64,000 bases of DNA. Source: a virus. The position numbers were made by a program, and so were the translations under genes. Shown in pieces: positions 20,740-28,487 of this stretch (the stretch's first letter is position 1; each line of letters starts with the position of its first letter). The notes beneath the pieces were generated by a model. The model was given only the letters and a program-made list of their open reading frames with translations, was not told the origin of the DNA and did not search any database. The stretch spans positions 26,622 through 90,621 of IMG/VR virus record IMGVR_UViG_3300023110_002336, one strand, 5' to 3'.

Positions 20740-21927
20740 TTATGAGTGTTTTGAAGTTTGTTTAGCAGTCGCCGCAGATGATTCCACAACTGCAGAAGAC
20801 AGTTCGGCTTCTCTAGCGGCAGTTGCGGCAGCGTGAGCGGCTTCTCCAATGTGCCAAGCTGGATTTAGTTTATCACCATTGCTTCTATGTAACTGAAGGT
20901 GTAGGTGAGGACCAGAACTATTTCCTGTGTTTCCAGAGTATGCAATTATGTCTCCAGCCTTGACAAATACACCAGATTTTGCTGTCAACTCTTTTCCTGA
21001 AAGGTGCATATAAGATGTGAACCACCCATCTGGATGTGTAAGTCTTATAAAATTTCCTCCACGAGAGCCCTTGTAAGTGCCATCTGGCTGTTTACCACAG
21101 TCTTTTTCTGCTATTGCAACAAGTTTTCCATCCACAGATTTTAGATTAGAAAAATTGTCTTTGCAGTTTGAAGCTCTAATAGATACCGTACCATCGTGCA
21201 TTGCTCTAATCGGAGTTTCAACTTCCGCTCCTAGATCTAAACCTCCGTGAATACCACTACCTCTTTTATTATAAAAATTATCAGACACCGGATAACCACT
21301 CAAAGGATTTGATAATGGACCAATTGAAGGCTCAAAGTGTTCTTTGTAGCTTGTGCTTATACTACCAACACTAGTAAAGCTAACAGATTTAAATAAACTC
21401 TCCATAGAATCACAAACTTCTTTTTGTTTTTCATTCACGGGTTTAAAATCATTTTCAGATGTGTGTCTTACAATACCAAGATAAGATTTTGCTCTTCTGC
21501 AATTAAATTCATAATCTAGACCTGACTCAAGAGTTACTTTTACAATATCGCCTTTCTTTGGTCTAGCAAAATGATTTGTTATAACCCGACAAAGTTGTGT
21601 ATTTAAAGTATTTATTTGAGTTCTTTTTTCATCTGAATAAGTGGGATCGTCTTCACAGTCTTCTGCAAGGAATTTTTGAGGCTGATTACCTATTAATTTA
21701 ACGTAAAATTGATATTTTCTATCACCATCTTTTGGATTTGGATTTCTTGATTTTTTATATCCATCGCTCTCAAAATCAGCAGGAACATTTACAGGCGTTG
21801 TCATCACCTTAGCTTCAAACTCATTACTTCTTTTAACACCGGGATTAATCGTTTCTCGGGCTGCATTAACAAGTAGTTCCATACCAGCGCCCGGATAATT
21901 AATTTGATTGAAATCAATCCTCGCCAT
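20740..21927 (-). CDS. Tail-associated M23 peptidase with OB-like N-terminal domain
   Basis: A 395-residue protein. The C-terminal half is an M23 (lysostaphin-type) zinc endopeptidase, which cuts peptide bridges in peptidoglycan. The HxxxD metal motif is HGGLDLG near residue 227 and the HxH motif HLHLQ is near 340; strands GGNFIRLTH and KAGDIIAYSGNTG lie between them. The N-terminal half holds a KKGDIVKVTLESG strand pair (~125-140), typical of an OB barrel as in the T4 gp5 hub lysozyme. I infer a cell-puncturing hub enzyme with M23 in place of lysozyme. The AAGGAG site and a 1-base overlap with the upstream stop (TGATG) fix the start. Confidence 0.85.
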   Translation of the reverse strand: MARIDFNQINYPGAGMELLVNAARETINPGVKRSNEFEAKVMTTPVNVPADFESDGYKKSRNPNPKDGDRKYQFYVKLIGNQPQKFLAEDCEDDPTYSDEKRTQINTLNTQLCRVITNHFARPKKGDIVKVTLESGLDYEFNCRRAKSYLGIVRHTSENDFKPVNEKQKEVCDSMESLFKSVSFTSVGSISTSYKEHFEPSIGPLSNPLSGYPVSDNFYNKRGSGIHGGLDLGAEVETPIRAMHDGTVSIRASNCKDNFSNLKSVDGKLVAIAEKDCGKQPDGTYKGSRGGNFIRLTHPDGWFTSYMHLSGKELTAKSGVFVKAGDIIAYSGNTGNSSGPHLHLQLHRSNGDKLNPAWHIGEAAHAAATAAREAELSSAVVESSAATAKQTSKHS

Positions 21928-22214
21928 CAGGTTTCTCCTTGAATCATGTCAAAGAGGCTTGCCTTGTCCTCGTCAGACAAACCAACTTCTTTGGTTCTCT
22001 CCTTTTGCTTGAGGGTGAGAACCTTTACCAACTGTTCATTAGAGCGCTGCATGGTTTCAATGTGCTTTGCAGCGACGGGGGAAAGTGCTCGGTTGTTTTC
22101 TGCGTTTTGAGCGATTTGGTTGGCTAACTCATTCAAGAACTCGCGCGCAACCTTGCGGTCGTTGCGAATGTTCTCGATTGCTTCGTCCATCAAATCATCA
22201 AATTCATCGCTCAT
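21927..22214 (-). CDS. Small acidic helical protein, unknown function
   Basis: A 95-residue, largely helical protein with heptad-like spacing. It starts with an acidic segment (DEFDDLMDEAIENIR) and has no cysteines or membrane segments. It overlaps the sigma factor stop by 4 bases (ATGA) and the M23 gene by 1 base, so it is translated as part of this operon. Small helical proteins here can be chaperones or terminase small subunits, but nothing in the sequence decides this. Confidence 0.7.
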   Translation of the reverse strand: MSDEFDDLMDEAIENIRNDRKVAREFLNELANQIAQNAENNRALSPVAAKHIETMQRSNEQLVKVLTLKQKERTKEVGLSDEDKASLFDMIQGET

Positions 22215-22903
22215 ATTTTGCCATTCTCCCAGTCTGACTTGAAGTCACAGTATAGCTCTCTAAACTTGTTCAGAGAATTTACGACCTGCTTTGTATTGAG
22301 ACCTGTAATCTCTCGCAGATATAGGTAAATAGCTTTTTTATTAAAAATTTCTATGTCGTCTTTGCTCTCGAACAGAACGATGATTGCCTTGTATACGCGC
22401 TCATCATTGTCGCGCATGTCATTGAATTCCCAAGTCTTCATGTCTTCATAGAAGGATCTCCAGAATTCTCGTTGTAGTTGCTCAGTGACCCATGTCTCTT
22501 CTGTTGCCAGATACTCTTGCTCGTACTTCTTGGGAGCAGCATCGTAGTCTACCTCTCTTTGATTCTTGCGCTTTTGCTTCTTGACCTTATGGATAAACCA
22601 GTTTTTTGTGATCACAGAGAAGTAGGAGAATGCTTTGTGTCCTTTCTCGGGCTGGAACTTGTCAAGGATGGTCATTAACCATACCTTACACTCTTCTCTT
22701 AGGACATCGATGTTTGGAAGAGTCGTGAACTTGTATGTGTATACGATCTTGTCTACCATCTCACTGAACGCAGGCTGCAACATTGTTACATAGATCTCAG
22801 TCTTTCTCCTATTACAGTCTGTAGAGCAGTACTCAATAATTGCCTGTTCGTGCTCTTTGGTAAAATAGTGATTAGATTTCTTCGATCTGCTGCGTCTCGG
22901 CAT
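22211..22903 (-). CDS. Late-transcription sigma factor, T4 gp55-like
   Basis: A 230-residue protein from the ATG at 22903, which has GGAG 7 bases upstream; a longer reading from a TTG at 22936 lacks that support. The central segment (~90-125: KAFSYFSVITKNWFIHKVKKQKRK) has the pattern of sigma region 2 in gp55-like factors, where an F-x-YFS/YI helix is followed by a basic stretch. T4 gp55 directs host RNA polymerase to late promoters together with the sliding clamp. The basic N-terminus (PRRSRSKKS) and the length, somewhat above T4 gp55, are also consistent. It sits just upstream of the structural genes that it would be expected to turn on. Confidence 0.75.
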   Translation of the reverse strand: MPRRSRSKKSNHYFTKEHEQAIIEYCSTDCNRRKTEIYVTMLQPAFSEMVDKIVYTYKFTTLPNIDVLREECKVWLMTILDKFQPEKGHKAFSYFSVITKNWFIHKVKKQKRKNQREVDYDAAPKKYEQEYLATEETWVTEQLQREFWRSFYEDMKTWEFNDMRDNDERVYKAIIVLFESKDDIEIFNKKAIYLYLREITGLNTKQVVNSLNKFRELYCDFKSDWENGKI

Positions 22904-23201
22904 CTTCTTCTCCGTCTGGTATGTATATGAAGTCAAACTCGTCCATGTATTCTCGGAAGGAACGAGCGTGATCCATCAAAGCTTGCAGTGTCTGATCACC
23001 GTAGAACGCCTCTAGTTCGTACACCTTCTTTACATGCTCGGCAAAGCTTCCTGCTGCTGCTCGTAGATCATCAATCTCTTCTGAGATCATGACAAGCTTT
23101 TGTGCTACGTTGCGAGAATACACAAACAGCAGTGCATTGATCCCGAGAGACAACAACAGGATAAGTGATAGTATCATTTCTAGCCTACTCATAAAGTCCA
23201 T
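22872..23201 (-). CDS. Single-pass membrane protein, unknown function
   Basis: A 109-residue protein with one N-terminal hydrophobic helix (~6-28: MILSLILLLSLGINALLFVY) followed by a cytoplasmic-looking helical segment and an acidic tail. The soluble part contains VYELEAFYGDQTLQALMDH. It overlaps the sigma-factor gene by 32 bases. An AAGGAG site lies 10 bases before the ATG. Membrane location is a direct reading of hydrophobicity; the role is unknown. Confidence 0.7.
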   Translation of the reverse strand: MDFMSRLEMILSLILLLSLGINALLFVYSRNVAQKLVMISEEIDDLRAAAGSFAEHVKKVYELEAFYGDQTLQALMDHARSFREYMDEFDFIYIPDGEEDAETQQIEEI

Positions 23202-23439
23202 TATTTGCTTTCTCCTTCATCTCAGCCAGTAGCTCACGATTGGCTTCAATGTATTCGTTTGTGAGGGCACCAGTAGCCTTAGAATCTTCCTGTTTTTTGT
23301 TCAGGACTATCGGCTTACCCACCATTTTTGTAACGCTCTCGTGCCCACAGAGGTCGCAAGACTCCTTTTGCTCCGAGAACGAGTGAAAAGCCACGAAGTC
23401 TCCCTCGCAGCTTTCACATTTGTATCGATAACGCGGCAA
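23185..23439 (-). CDS. FmdB-like zinc-ribbon protein
   Basis: An 84-residue protein that begins MPRYRYKCESCEG, the hallmark start of FmdB-type CxxC zinc ribbons. Four cysteines (C8, C11, C28, C31) would bind one zinc ion. The C-terminal half is a charged helix. The start codon is TTG, placed right after the upstream TAA; no better start keeps the conserved N-terminus. FmdB-like ribbons are small regulatory or nucleic-acid-binding proteins; the target here is unknown. Confidence 0.75.
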   Translation of the reverse strand: MPRYRYKCESCEGDFVAFHSFSEQKESCDLCGHESVTKMVGKPIVLNKKQEDSKATGALTNEYIEANRELLAEMKEKANNGLYE

Positions 23440-23661
23440 TTAGTCGCCCGCCATGTTGAGCAAATCTTGCTCGGTAATTGGCTTGCTGTTGCTAACGCGG
23501 ACAGTTGGTGGATTCGTTACGACAAGACCTTCATCTCCTGTCTGTAGTTCAAAACCCTTGATGATTGGAACTATGTCCAATTCGTTTAGCAGTGACTCCT
23601 GAAGAGCCATCATTAGGGCACCTACTGCCTGATTTGATAGTTTGAATGTTCCGTTGCTCAT
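23440..23661 (-). CDS. Small conserved-type phage protein, unknown function
   Basis: A 73-residue protein from the ATG at 23661, which has a strong AAAGGAG 6 bases upstream; an upstream TTG reading is less likely. It starts MSNGTFKLSNQAVGALMMALQ and looks like a helix followed by two or three strands (IVPIIKGFELQ, LVVTNPPTVRV). It lies between the zinc-ribbon gene and the UDP-glucose dehydrogenase gene. No domain is recognised. Confidence 0.7.
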   Translation of the reverse strand: MSNGTFKLSNQAVGALMMALQESLLNELDIVPIIKGFELQTGDEGLVVTNPPTVRVSNSKPITEQDLLNMAGD

Positions 23662-23663
23662 TA

Positions 23664-24509
23664 TTACTCCTTTGAAACGGCGCGACCGGGCATGTTTTCC
23701 CAATCTCTGTTAATTCTCACCTTATTATTTTTCTCTCTAGTCGCTTCTAGAATTGTTGGCTCTAGTCCCAAACTTGATGCTACATAAATCATTGCATCTA
23801 AATCCTTTGGGAAACAATGCCCACCATACCCAAAATCTCCATCAGGTCCGGGGACAGCGAGGTGACTTCTTCCAATTCTTTGATCAAAAAGCGCATACTC
23901 AGTCACCTTATCATAATCAATTCCTAACTCATTGCAAATCTGGTACATTTCATTTGCAAACGACACCTTCGTTGATAAAAAGTTATTAATAAAATATTTT
24001 ACCATTTCTGCAGTTTGGTATCCTGTTTTAATAATAGGAATATACGGAAATGCTTTTCTAAACATTGTTTTTACTTGAGTTGTATAAGGTCTTGGTCCTC
24101 CAAGGATAATACGTGTCTGATTTTTAAAATCTTCTATTGAATTTGCTTCTGTAAGAAATTCTGGGCTAAATATAATATTTAAACTAATAAACGTATCATT
24201 TAGTCTTTCACAAGTACCGGGCGGGACCGTAGACTTTATAACAACGATAGGGGTGCGATTGAATTGTCTGGAAAGCTCATCTATGTTTTTTAAAGAGGCT
24301 TCTACGATTGTCAAATCGCATTCACCAGTTGAACGCATTGGTGTTGGCAAGCACTGAAAAATAATACCAGAATGTAAAACCAGCTTTTCAAGAGTGGAGT
24401 TAGATTTGGTTTCATTAATATCGTATGTTCTAATATTATAAAAGTTTTTCAAACCTTCATAGATAGCTGTACCCACAAAACCTTGTCCAATTATCCCTAC
24501 AGAACTCAC
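23664..24509 (-). CDS. UDP-glucose/GDP-mannose dehydrogenase family protein, short form
   Basis: A 281-residue NAD-dependent dehydrogenase that would oxidise a nucleotide sugar to the uronic acid. The Rossmann motif is GIIGQGFVGTA (~4-14), the substrate segment is STVPPGTCERL and FSPEFLTEA, and the catalytic cysteine is in GGHCFPKD (~235-242). The usual third (C-terminal UDP-binding) domain is missing: the protein ends ~40 residues after the cysteine, while full enzymes have over 400 residues. The start is GTG with AGGAG 6 bases upstream and a GTGA overlap with the upstream gene. Activity is uncertain because of the missing domain. Confidence 0.85.
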   Translation of the reverse strand: MSSVGIIGQGFVGTAIYEGLKNFYNIRTYDINETKSNSTLEKLVLHSGIIFQCLPTPMRSTGECDLTIVEASLKNIDELSRQFNRTPIVVIKSTVPPGTCERLNDTFISLNIIFSPEFLTEANSIEDFKNQTRIILGGPRPYTTQVKTMFRKAFPYIPIIKTGYQTAEMVKYFINNFLSTKVSFANEMYQICNELGIDYDKVTEYALFDQRIGRSHLAVPGPDGDFGYGGHCFPKDLDAMIYVASSLGLEPTILEATREKNNKVRINRDWENMPGRAVSKE

Positions 24510-25381
24510 TTAAGTCTCCTGAAGCAATCTGATATTCCTTCGTTTATTTCAATACCTGCTCGCCAGCCTAGTTCGGCAAGACCTGATACGTTTGCCTTTG
24601 TGGTCATTACATCGCCTTTTCTTGGCTCAGTATAATCAAAATTGACGTTTGGGAAATGCTCTTTTACTACCTGAGACATTTCATTTAGAGAAATATTGGC
24701 ACCTGTACCAACATCAAAAACAGATCCATTCAGCTTTTCTTCGTAGTTCATGCAAAAGATGTTAGCATTGACAACATCGTCAGCATTGACCATATCGCGG
24801 CGTTGTTCACCATCACCAGTAATGAATGGATTGATGCCTTCTCTAATACTCTTCATCCAGTTTGCAACAGCAGTAGCATATGGACCATCTGCTCGTTGGT
24901 CATGAGAATAAACATTGAAGTACCTAAGACTTACAGTATCTAAGCCATAAAGATGAGAATACATGGTAGTCTCAAGTTCTGTGGTAAACTTTTGTAGAGC
25001 ATAGGGGCTTGCAGGTCCATTTCCATTTCCAACCACAGATGAAGAACTAGAATAAATTACTCTCTTGACAGAGCCAACCTTTCTTGCAAAATTAAGAACA
25101 TTGGTTCCTGCAAGTACATTGTTCCTTGTTGTCTCAACAGGATGCTCCACACTATAGCCTACACGGGGAAGACATGCCATGTGAAAGACATATTCTGGCT
25201 GGAAATTAAAGAAATAAGGGTGAAACTTGCCATCGCTATCTTCTGCCAAGATCTTGTTGATATCTTTTGAGACTTCTTCGTTAAGATCAATACCAATAAC
25301 TTTGTGACCCAAAGACTGCAGTCTTGTAAAAAGCTTTGAGCCTATATATCCTTTGTGTCCTGTTACTAAACATCTAGCCAT
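24506..25381 (-). CDS. NAD-dependent nucleotide-sugar epimerase/dehydratase (extended SDR)
   Basis: A 291-residue extended short-chain dehydrogenase. It has the NAD motif GHKGYIGSKL (~8-17), a Ser-rich catalytic strand (VIYSSSSSVVG) and the YxxxK motif in SPYALQK (~126-132), as in UDP-glucose 4-epimerase and related enzymes. The RRDMVNADDVVNA segment (~195-207) is the usual substrate-side motif. It is tightly packed with its neighbours (8-base and 4-base overlaps) in the glycan operon. The precise sugar cannot be told from sequence. Confidence 0.85.
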   Translation of the reverse strand: MARCLVTGHKGYIGSKLFTRLQSLGHKVIGIDLNEEVSKDINKILAEDSDGKFHPYFFNFQPEYVFHMACLPRVGYSVEHPVETTRNNVLAGTNVLNFARKVGSVKRVIYSSSSSVVGNGNGPASPYALQKFTTELETTMYSHLYGLDTVSLRYFNVYSHDQRADGPYATAVANWMKSIREGINPFITGDGEQRRDMVNADDVVNANIFCMNYEEKLNGSVFDVGTGANISLNEMSQVVKEHFPNVNFDYTEPRKGDVMTTKANVSGLAELGWRAGIEINEGISDCFRRLK

Positions 25382-26378
25382 TCTTTTTCACCTGTTTTAG
25401 AATCCAATTATACGTCATTTCCATCCCTTCGTATAGGGGTTGTGATACTTCCCATCCTATTTTTTCACGATAAAGCGTGTTATCAGAGTTTCTTCCGTTA
25501 ACACCAATTGGGCACTTGTGCCCATACTTAGCTTCAAACTCCTCACCGTCAATGTTATAAAGTTCCAGATCCTTGCCAGAGATTTGTATTGCCATTCTGG
25601 CAAAATCGTTAATCGCGATCATTTCTTCGGAGCCAATGTTAACTGGTCCCGTAAAATCAGACTGCATCAAGCGGTAAGTGGCTTCAACACATTCATCAAC
25701 ATACAGGAAGGATCTAGTCTGAGTACCCGGTCCCCATACCTCAATCTTACTGCCTTCTGGAGCTTGTGCAACTTTACGACAGAAAGCAGCGGGAGCCTTT
25801 TCTCTACCACCTTCCCATGTTCCATATGGTCCAAAAATGTTGTGATACCTTGCCACACGCACTTCAAGTCCCTTGTTTCTCATGAAAGCCAAGAATAGTC
25901 TTTCTGAGAAAAGCTTCTCCCAACCATATTCCGAATCTGGATTTGCTGGATATGCAGAGTCTTCAACACAGTTTGGGTTATCGGGATCTAGTTGGTTGTG
26001 CTCTGGATACATACAAGCAGAAGAGGAGTAGAATACTCTCTTGACCTTCTTTTTGGCTGCTTCGTGCGCAACGTTTAGGTTGATCATGGCAGAATTATGC
26101 ATGATATCTGCATCATTCTCGCCAGTAAAAACAAATCCTGCTCCGCCCATATCAGCAGCAAGTTGATAGATTTCATCCATTTCTTCGTCAATCACGGCGG
26201 CGACAACATAAGGATCTCTCAGATCTCCAATAACAAAATGATCTGCTATCTCATCAACCTTATGAAATTCGTTGTATTTAAGATCAACACCGCGTACCCA
26301 GTAGCCTTTCGACTTTAGATACTTGACAAGATGACCACCGATGAAGCCACCCGCTCCACACACTAATGCTTTTTTCAT
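25374..26378 (-). CDS. GDP-mannose 3,5-epimerase-like protein
   Basis: A 334-residue extended SDR. It has the NAD motif CGAGGFIGGHL, catalytic SSSACMYPE, and Y-x-x-x-K in YGWEK. The segment FGPYGTWEGGREKAPAAFCRK, followed by VWGPGTQTRSFLYVDECVEA and VNIGSEEM, is close to plant and bacterial GDP-mannose 3,5-epimerases, which make GDP-L-galactose or GDP-L-gulose from GDP-mannose. The ATG at 26378 has GGAG 7 bases upstream and overlaps the sulfotransferase stop (ATGA); a TTG at 26399 is not needed. A phosphomannomutase at 43.5 kb could feed the same pathway. Confidence 0.88.
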   Translation of the reverse strand: MKKALVCGAGGFIGGHLVKYLKSKGYWVRGVDLKYNEFHKVDEIADHFVIGDLRDPYVVAAVIDEEMDEIYQLAADMGGAGFVFTGENDADIMHNSAMINLNVAHEAAKKKVKRVFYSSSACMYPEHNQLDPDNPNCVEDSAYPANPDSEYGWEKLFSERLFLAFMRNKGLEVRVARYHNIFGPYGTWEGGREKAPAAFCRKVAQAPEGSKIEVWGPGTQTRSFLYVDECVEATYRLMQSDFTGPVNIGSEEMIAINDFARMAIQISGKDLELYNIDGEEFEAKYGHKCPIGVNGRNSDNTLYREKIGWEVSQPLYEGMEMTYNWILKQVKKNG

Positions 26379-27001
26379 TTCACACTCCAAATTTTGCAAT
26401 CTTCAGCATTGTTTATTTTTTCTATGAAAGAAGAGTATCCAGAATTAAAGATTTTTATCTGTTCGCCTGTTAGGCTTTGTCTTAGGTTTTTAGATTCTCT
26501 AGTTTTACGCTCAGGGAGCCTAAAATCAAAATCTAGAAACTCAGAAATTTTATCTTCATTTTCCCATAGAGTTTCATACCTTAGACACATAATATCACAT
26601 GTTTGCGGTTTGTAAAATGAATCAAACATATTTTCTAGTTTTAGAACGTCTCGAATAAAAATATCTCCAAACTCTCCCCAATCAGCATCTAGGTTCTTGA
26701 AGTGAGCAGGACCCCAGTAGCCTTCAGTTTTACTTTTTCTAACAACCGACAATATAATATCCAAAGGATTACCAAAAGTAAAAATAACTTTGCAGTTGTC
26801 AGGATATTGAATTGGATATAGGTGTGTTTTGTGAACCACCCCGTTCTTGAATACACTAGGATATTCTCTTATAAAAGGTCTTGTCTTTTTTAAAAATTTC
26901 TTTTCGTGCTCCTGAAATCCCCATAAATGATTGTGTAAAGCCACCGTCATTAACTGAGAGCCGCATCGACCAAGCGAAGCTACAACATATGAATTATTCA
27001 T
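26375..27001 (-). CDS. Sulfotransferase-like protein
   Basis: A 208-residue protein. The N-terminal loop SLGRCGSQLM (~9-18) follows a beta strand and fits the 5'-phosphosulfate (PAPS) binding loop of sulfotransferases. VVHKTHLYP (~55-63) and GNPLDIILSVVRKS (~77-90) fit the later core and the 3'-phosphate-binding region with its Arg and Ser. The likely reaction is transfer of sulfate from PAPS to a sugar in the glycan made by this operon. The start is placed at the ATG overlapping the upstream TGA. The gene is AT-rich compared with the phage core genes. Confidence 0.7.
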   Translation of the reverse strand: MNNSYVVASLGRCGSQLMTVALHNHLWGFQEHEKKFLKKTRPFIREYPSVFKNGVVHKTHLYPIQYPDNCKVIFTFGNPLDIILSVVRKSKTEGYWGPAHFKNLDADWGEFGDIFIRDVLKLENMFDSFYKPQTCDIMCLRYETLWENEDKISEFLDFDFRLPERKTRESKNLRQSLTGEQIKIFNSGYSSFIEKINNAEDCKIWSVK

Positions 27002-27693
27002 TTTATCACGTATACCCAAGTTTCTGGCCAGTCAAAGCATGTTTCATAATAGCCGTAGTCTTTTAGCTGTGGCTTTACAGTAACATGTTGAAATTTCTTG
27101 GACCACTTATGCTCTTCAGCGTAATCAATCACATCTTGATGACTAATTTTTTGTGGATGAAAATCACCATCTATTTCATCTTTTGTATCAAACATTAAAA
27201 ACATGCTTTTTGAAACTCTCAAACACTCATCGATAGAAGCCTTCCAATCCCAACCATGATCGATAGAATTGTAACCAAAAAGAATGTCTAGCGAATTATC
27301 TTCTAGATGAATGTGTTCGGCGGGAGCATTAATGAAATGAGAATTAGAAGTCCAATTGACATAATTCATATCTTTGAAATCATCCATAAAAACATCAATA
27401 AAATATTTCTCTTTGCAATTCATTCCATAACACTCTATGATGCCTCCATAAGGTCCTACAGATATCTCCCCTATGATTTTATCTTTGACATTATCAAATG
27501 TGATGCCAGTAATACTTTTTATATCATTTAAGAAAAAATCGTAGTTCGCCTTTTTAGTTTCGGGCTTTTCTTTTGGATCGCTTTTTCCTACTCTTTTCCA
27601 CCAATTAATGTTGGTAGCCCTAATGTCATCCCAAGTCAAATTATTGTTCAAACCAAACATTTGCTCTTCTAAATTATATGGTTTTTTTAGCAT
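26998..27693 (-). CDS. Class I SAM-dependent methyltransferase-like protein
   Basis: A 231-residue protein. The fold order fits a type-11 methyltransferase: a glycine-containing first strand (GEISVGPYGGIIECYG, ~75-90), an acidic second strand end (FIDVFMDDF), AEHIHLEDNSLDILFGYNSIDHGWDWKA with the D/N-x-x-D strand-4 motif, then ECLRVSKS and a strand ending in LMFDTKDE. It probably methylates a sugar in the glycan pathway. It overlaps both neighbours by 4-7 bases. The exact substrate is unknown. Confidence 0.7.
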   Translation of the reverse strand: MLKKPYNLEEQMFGLNNNLTWDDIRATNINWWKRVGKSDPKEKPETKKANYDFFLNDIKSITGITFDNVKDKIIGEISVGPYGGIIECYGMNCKEKYFIDVFMDDFKDMNYVNWTSNSHFINAPAEHIHLEDNSLDILFGYNSIDHGWDWKASIDECLRVSKSMFLMFDTKDEIDGDFHPQKISHQDVIDYAEEHKWSKKFQHVTVKPQLKDYGYYETCFDWPETWVYVIK

Positions 27694-28487
27694 ATTTCAA
27701 CCTCCGCTGTTGCTCCTCCTAACCACCATGCTACTTCTGTATAAGTACTAAGATAAGTTCCTATAATTGTTTTGTTCTTGGACAGTAAAAGCATTTCAAT
27801 GAAGTCTTCTTTGATTCCTTCCCCATGAAAACGACTTGTTGCTATGTCTGTCTCTCTGTCATAAACCAGTACTCTGTTTCCGTATCTTGTCTTAAATAAA
27901 TTTTTGACATAATCAGAATCTGACGTAAGATATATATTACCATCCGTAGTATTATTCAAATTAGACTTAACACTGGCAAAAAAGTTTTCTAATCTGTGAA
28001 AGCTATCTTTTCTCTCGATATCGTCCGACCAAGAACGTATGTGTACTGATATGGTCTCATCGTTGAAATTGCTTGAGAATCTTTCGACTTTTTCTAAAAT
28101 CTCTGGATTTATGATTAGGTCATTGAATTTACTAACACATTCAGATCTTACAGCTTCAGGTATTCTTGAAAATTCTAAATCAATGTTTCGTAATCTAGGA
28201 CAAGTAAAACTAAATCTATTACCAGCCATATCTCTGTCTGCTGTAATCTTGGTGAAACCATTAGGTATTGGGTCTGTGTCTAAAATAGCCAGTCGCCATG
28301 AAGGGTAAGTTTTAGCACCTGATGGGATTGATTTCACCTCTACATCATTTAGAAATAAATCAGAAAATTCACAAGTCAAATCCTTATTTTTAGTCCAGTG
28401 GACACGGTAATCACTGTCAAGCCTCATGGCAGAAACAATCGATTTCATTCTGTTACCCAACCCTGACTTATTGTTGGCTACTATCAT
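27687..28487 (-). CDS. Fucosyltransferase-like glycosyltransferase (NodZ/GT23-like)
   Basis: A 266-residue GT-B type protein. The N-terminus has GLGNRMKSIVSAMRL (~9-23), the nucleotide-sugar loop of fucosyltransferases of the NodZ/POFUT kind. HIRSWSDD (~148-155) matches the conserved HxRxxD-like motif, and the C-terminus has KTIIGTYLSTYTEVAWWLGG, comparable to the conserved S-x-F/Y-S/T-E-x-A segment. It would transfer fucose or a related 6-deoxy-sugar from a GDP-sugar. With the GDP-mannose epimerase this suggests GDP-sugar use. Moderately confident family call. Confidence 0.72.
   Translation of the reverse strand: MIVANNKSGLGNRMKSIVSAMRLDSDYRVHWTKNKDLTCEFSDLFLNDVEVKSIPSGAKTYPSWRLAILDTDPIPNGFTKITADRDMAGNRFSFTCPRLRNIDLEFSRIPEAVRSECVSKFNDLIINPEILEKVERFSSNFNDETISVHIRSWSDDIERKDSFHRLENFFASVKSNLNNTTDGNIYLTSDSDYVKNLFKTRYGNRVLVYDRETDIATSRFHGEGIKEDFIEMLLLSKNKTIIGTYLSTYTEVAWWLGGATAEVEIC

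Noticed and set aside
22904-22936. Longer N-terminus for the sigma factor from a TTG
   Set aside because: The ATG at 22903 has a good GGAG site, and the extra residues only overlap the upstream gene.
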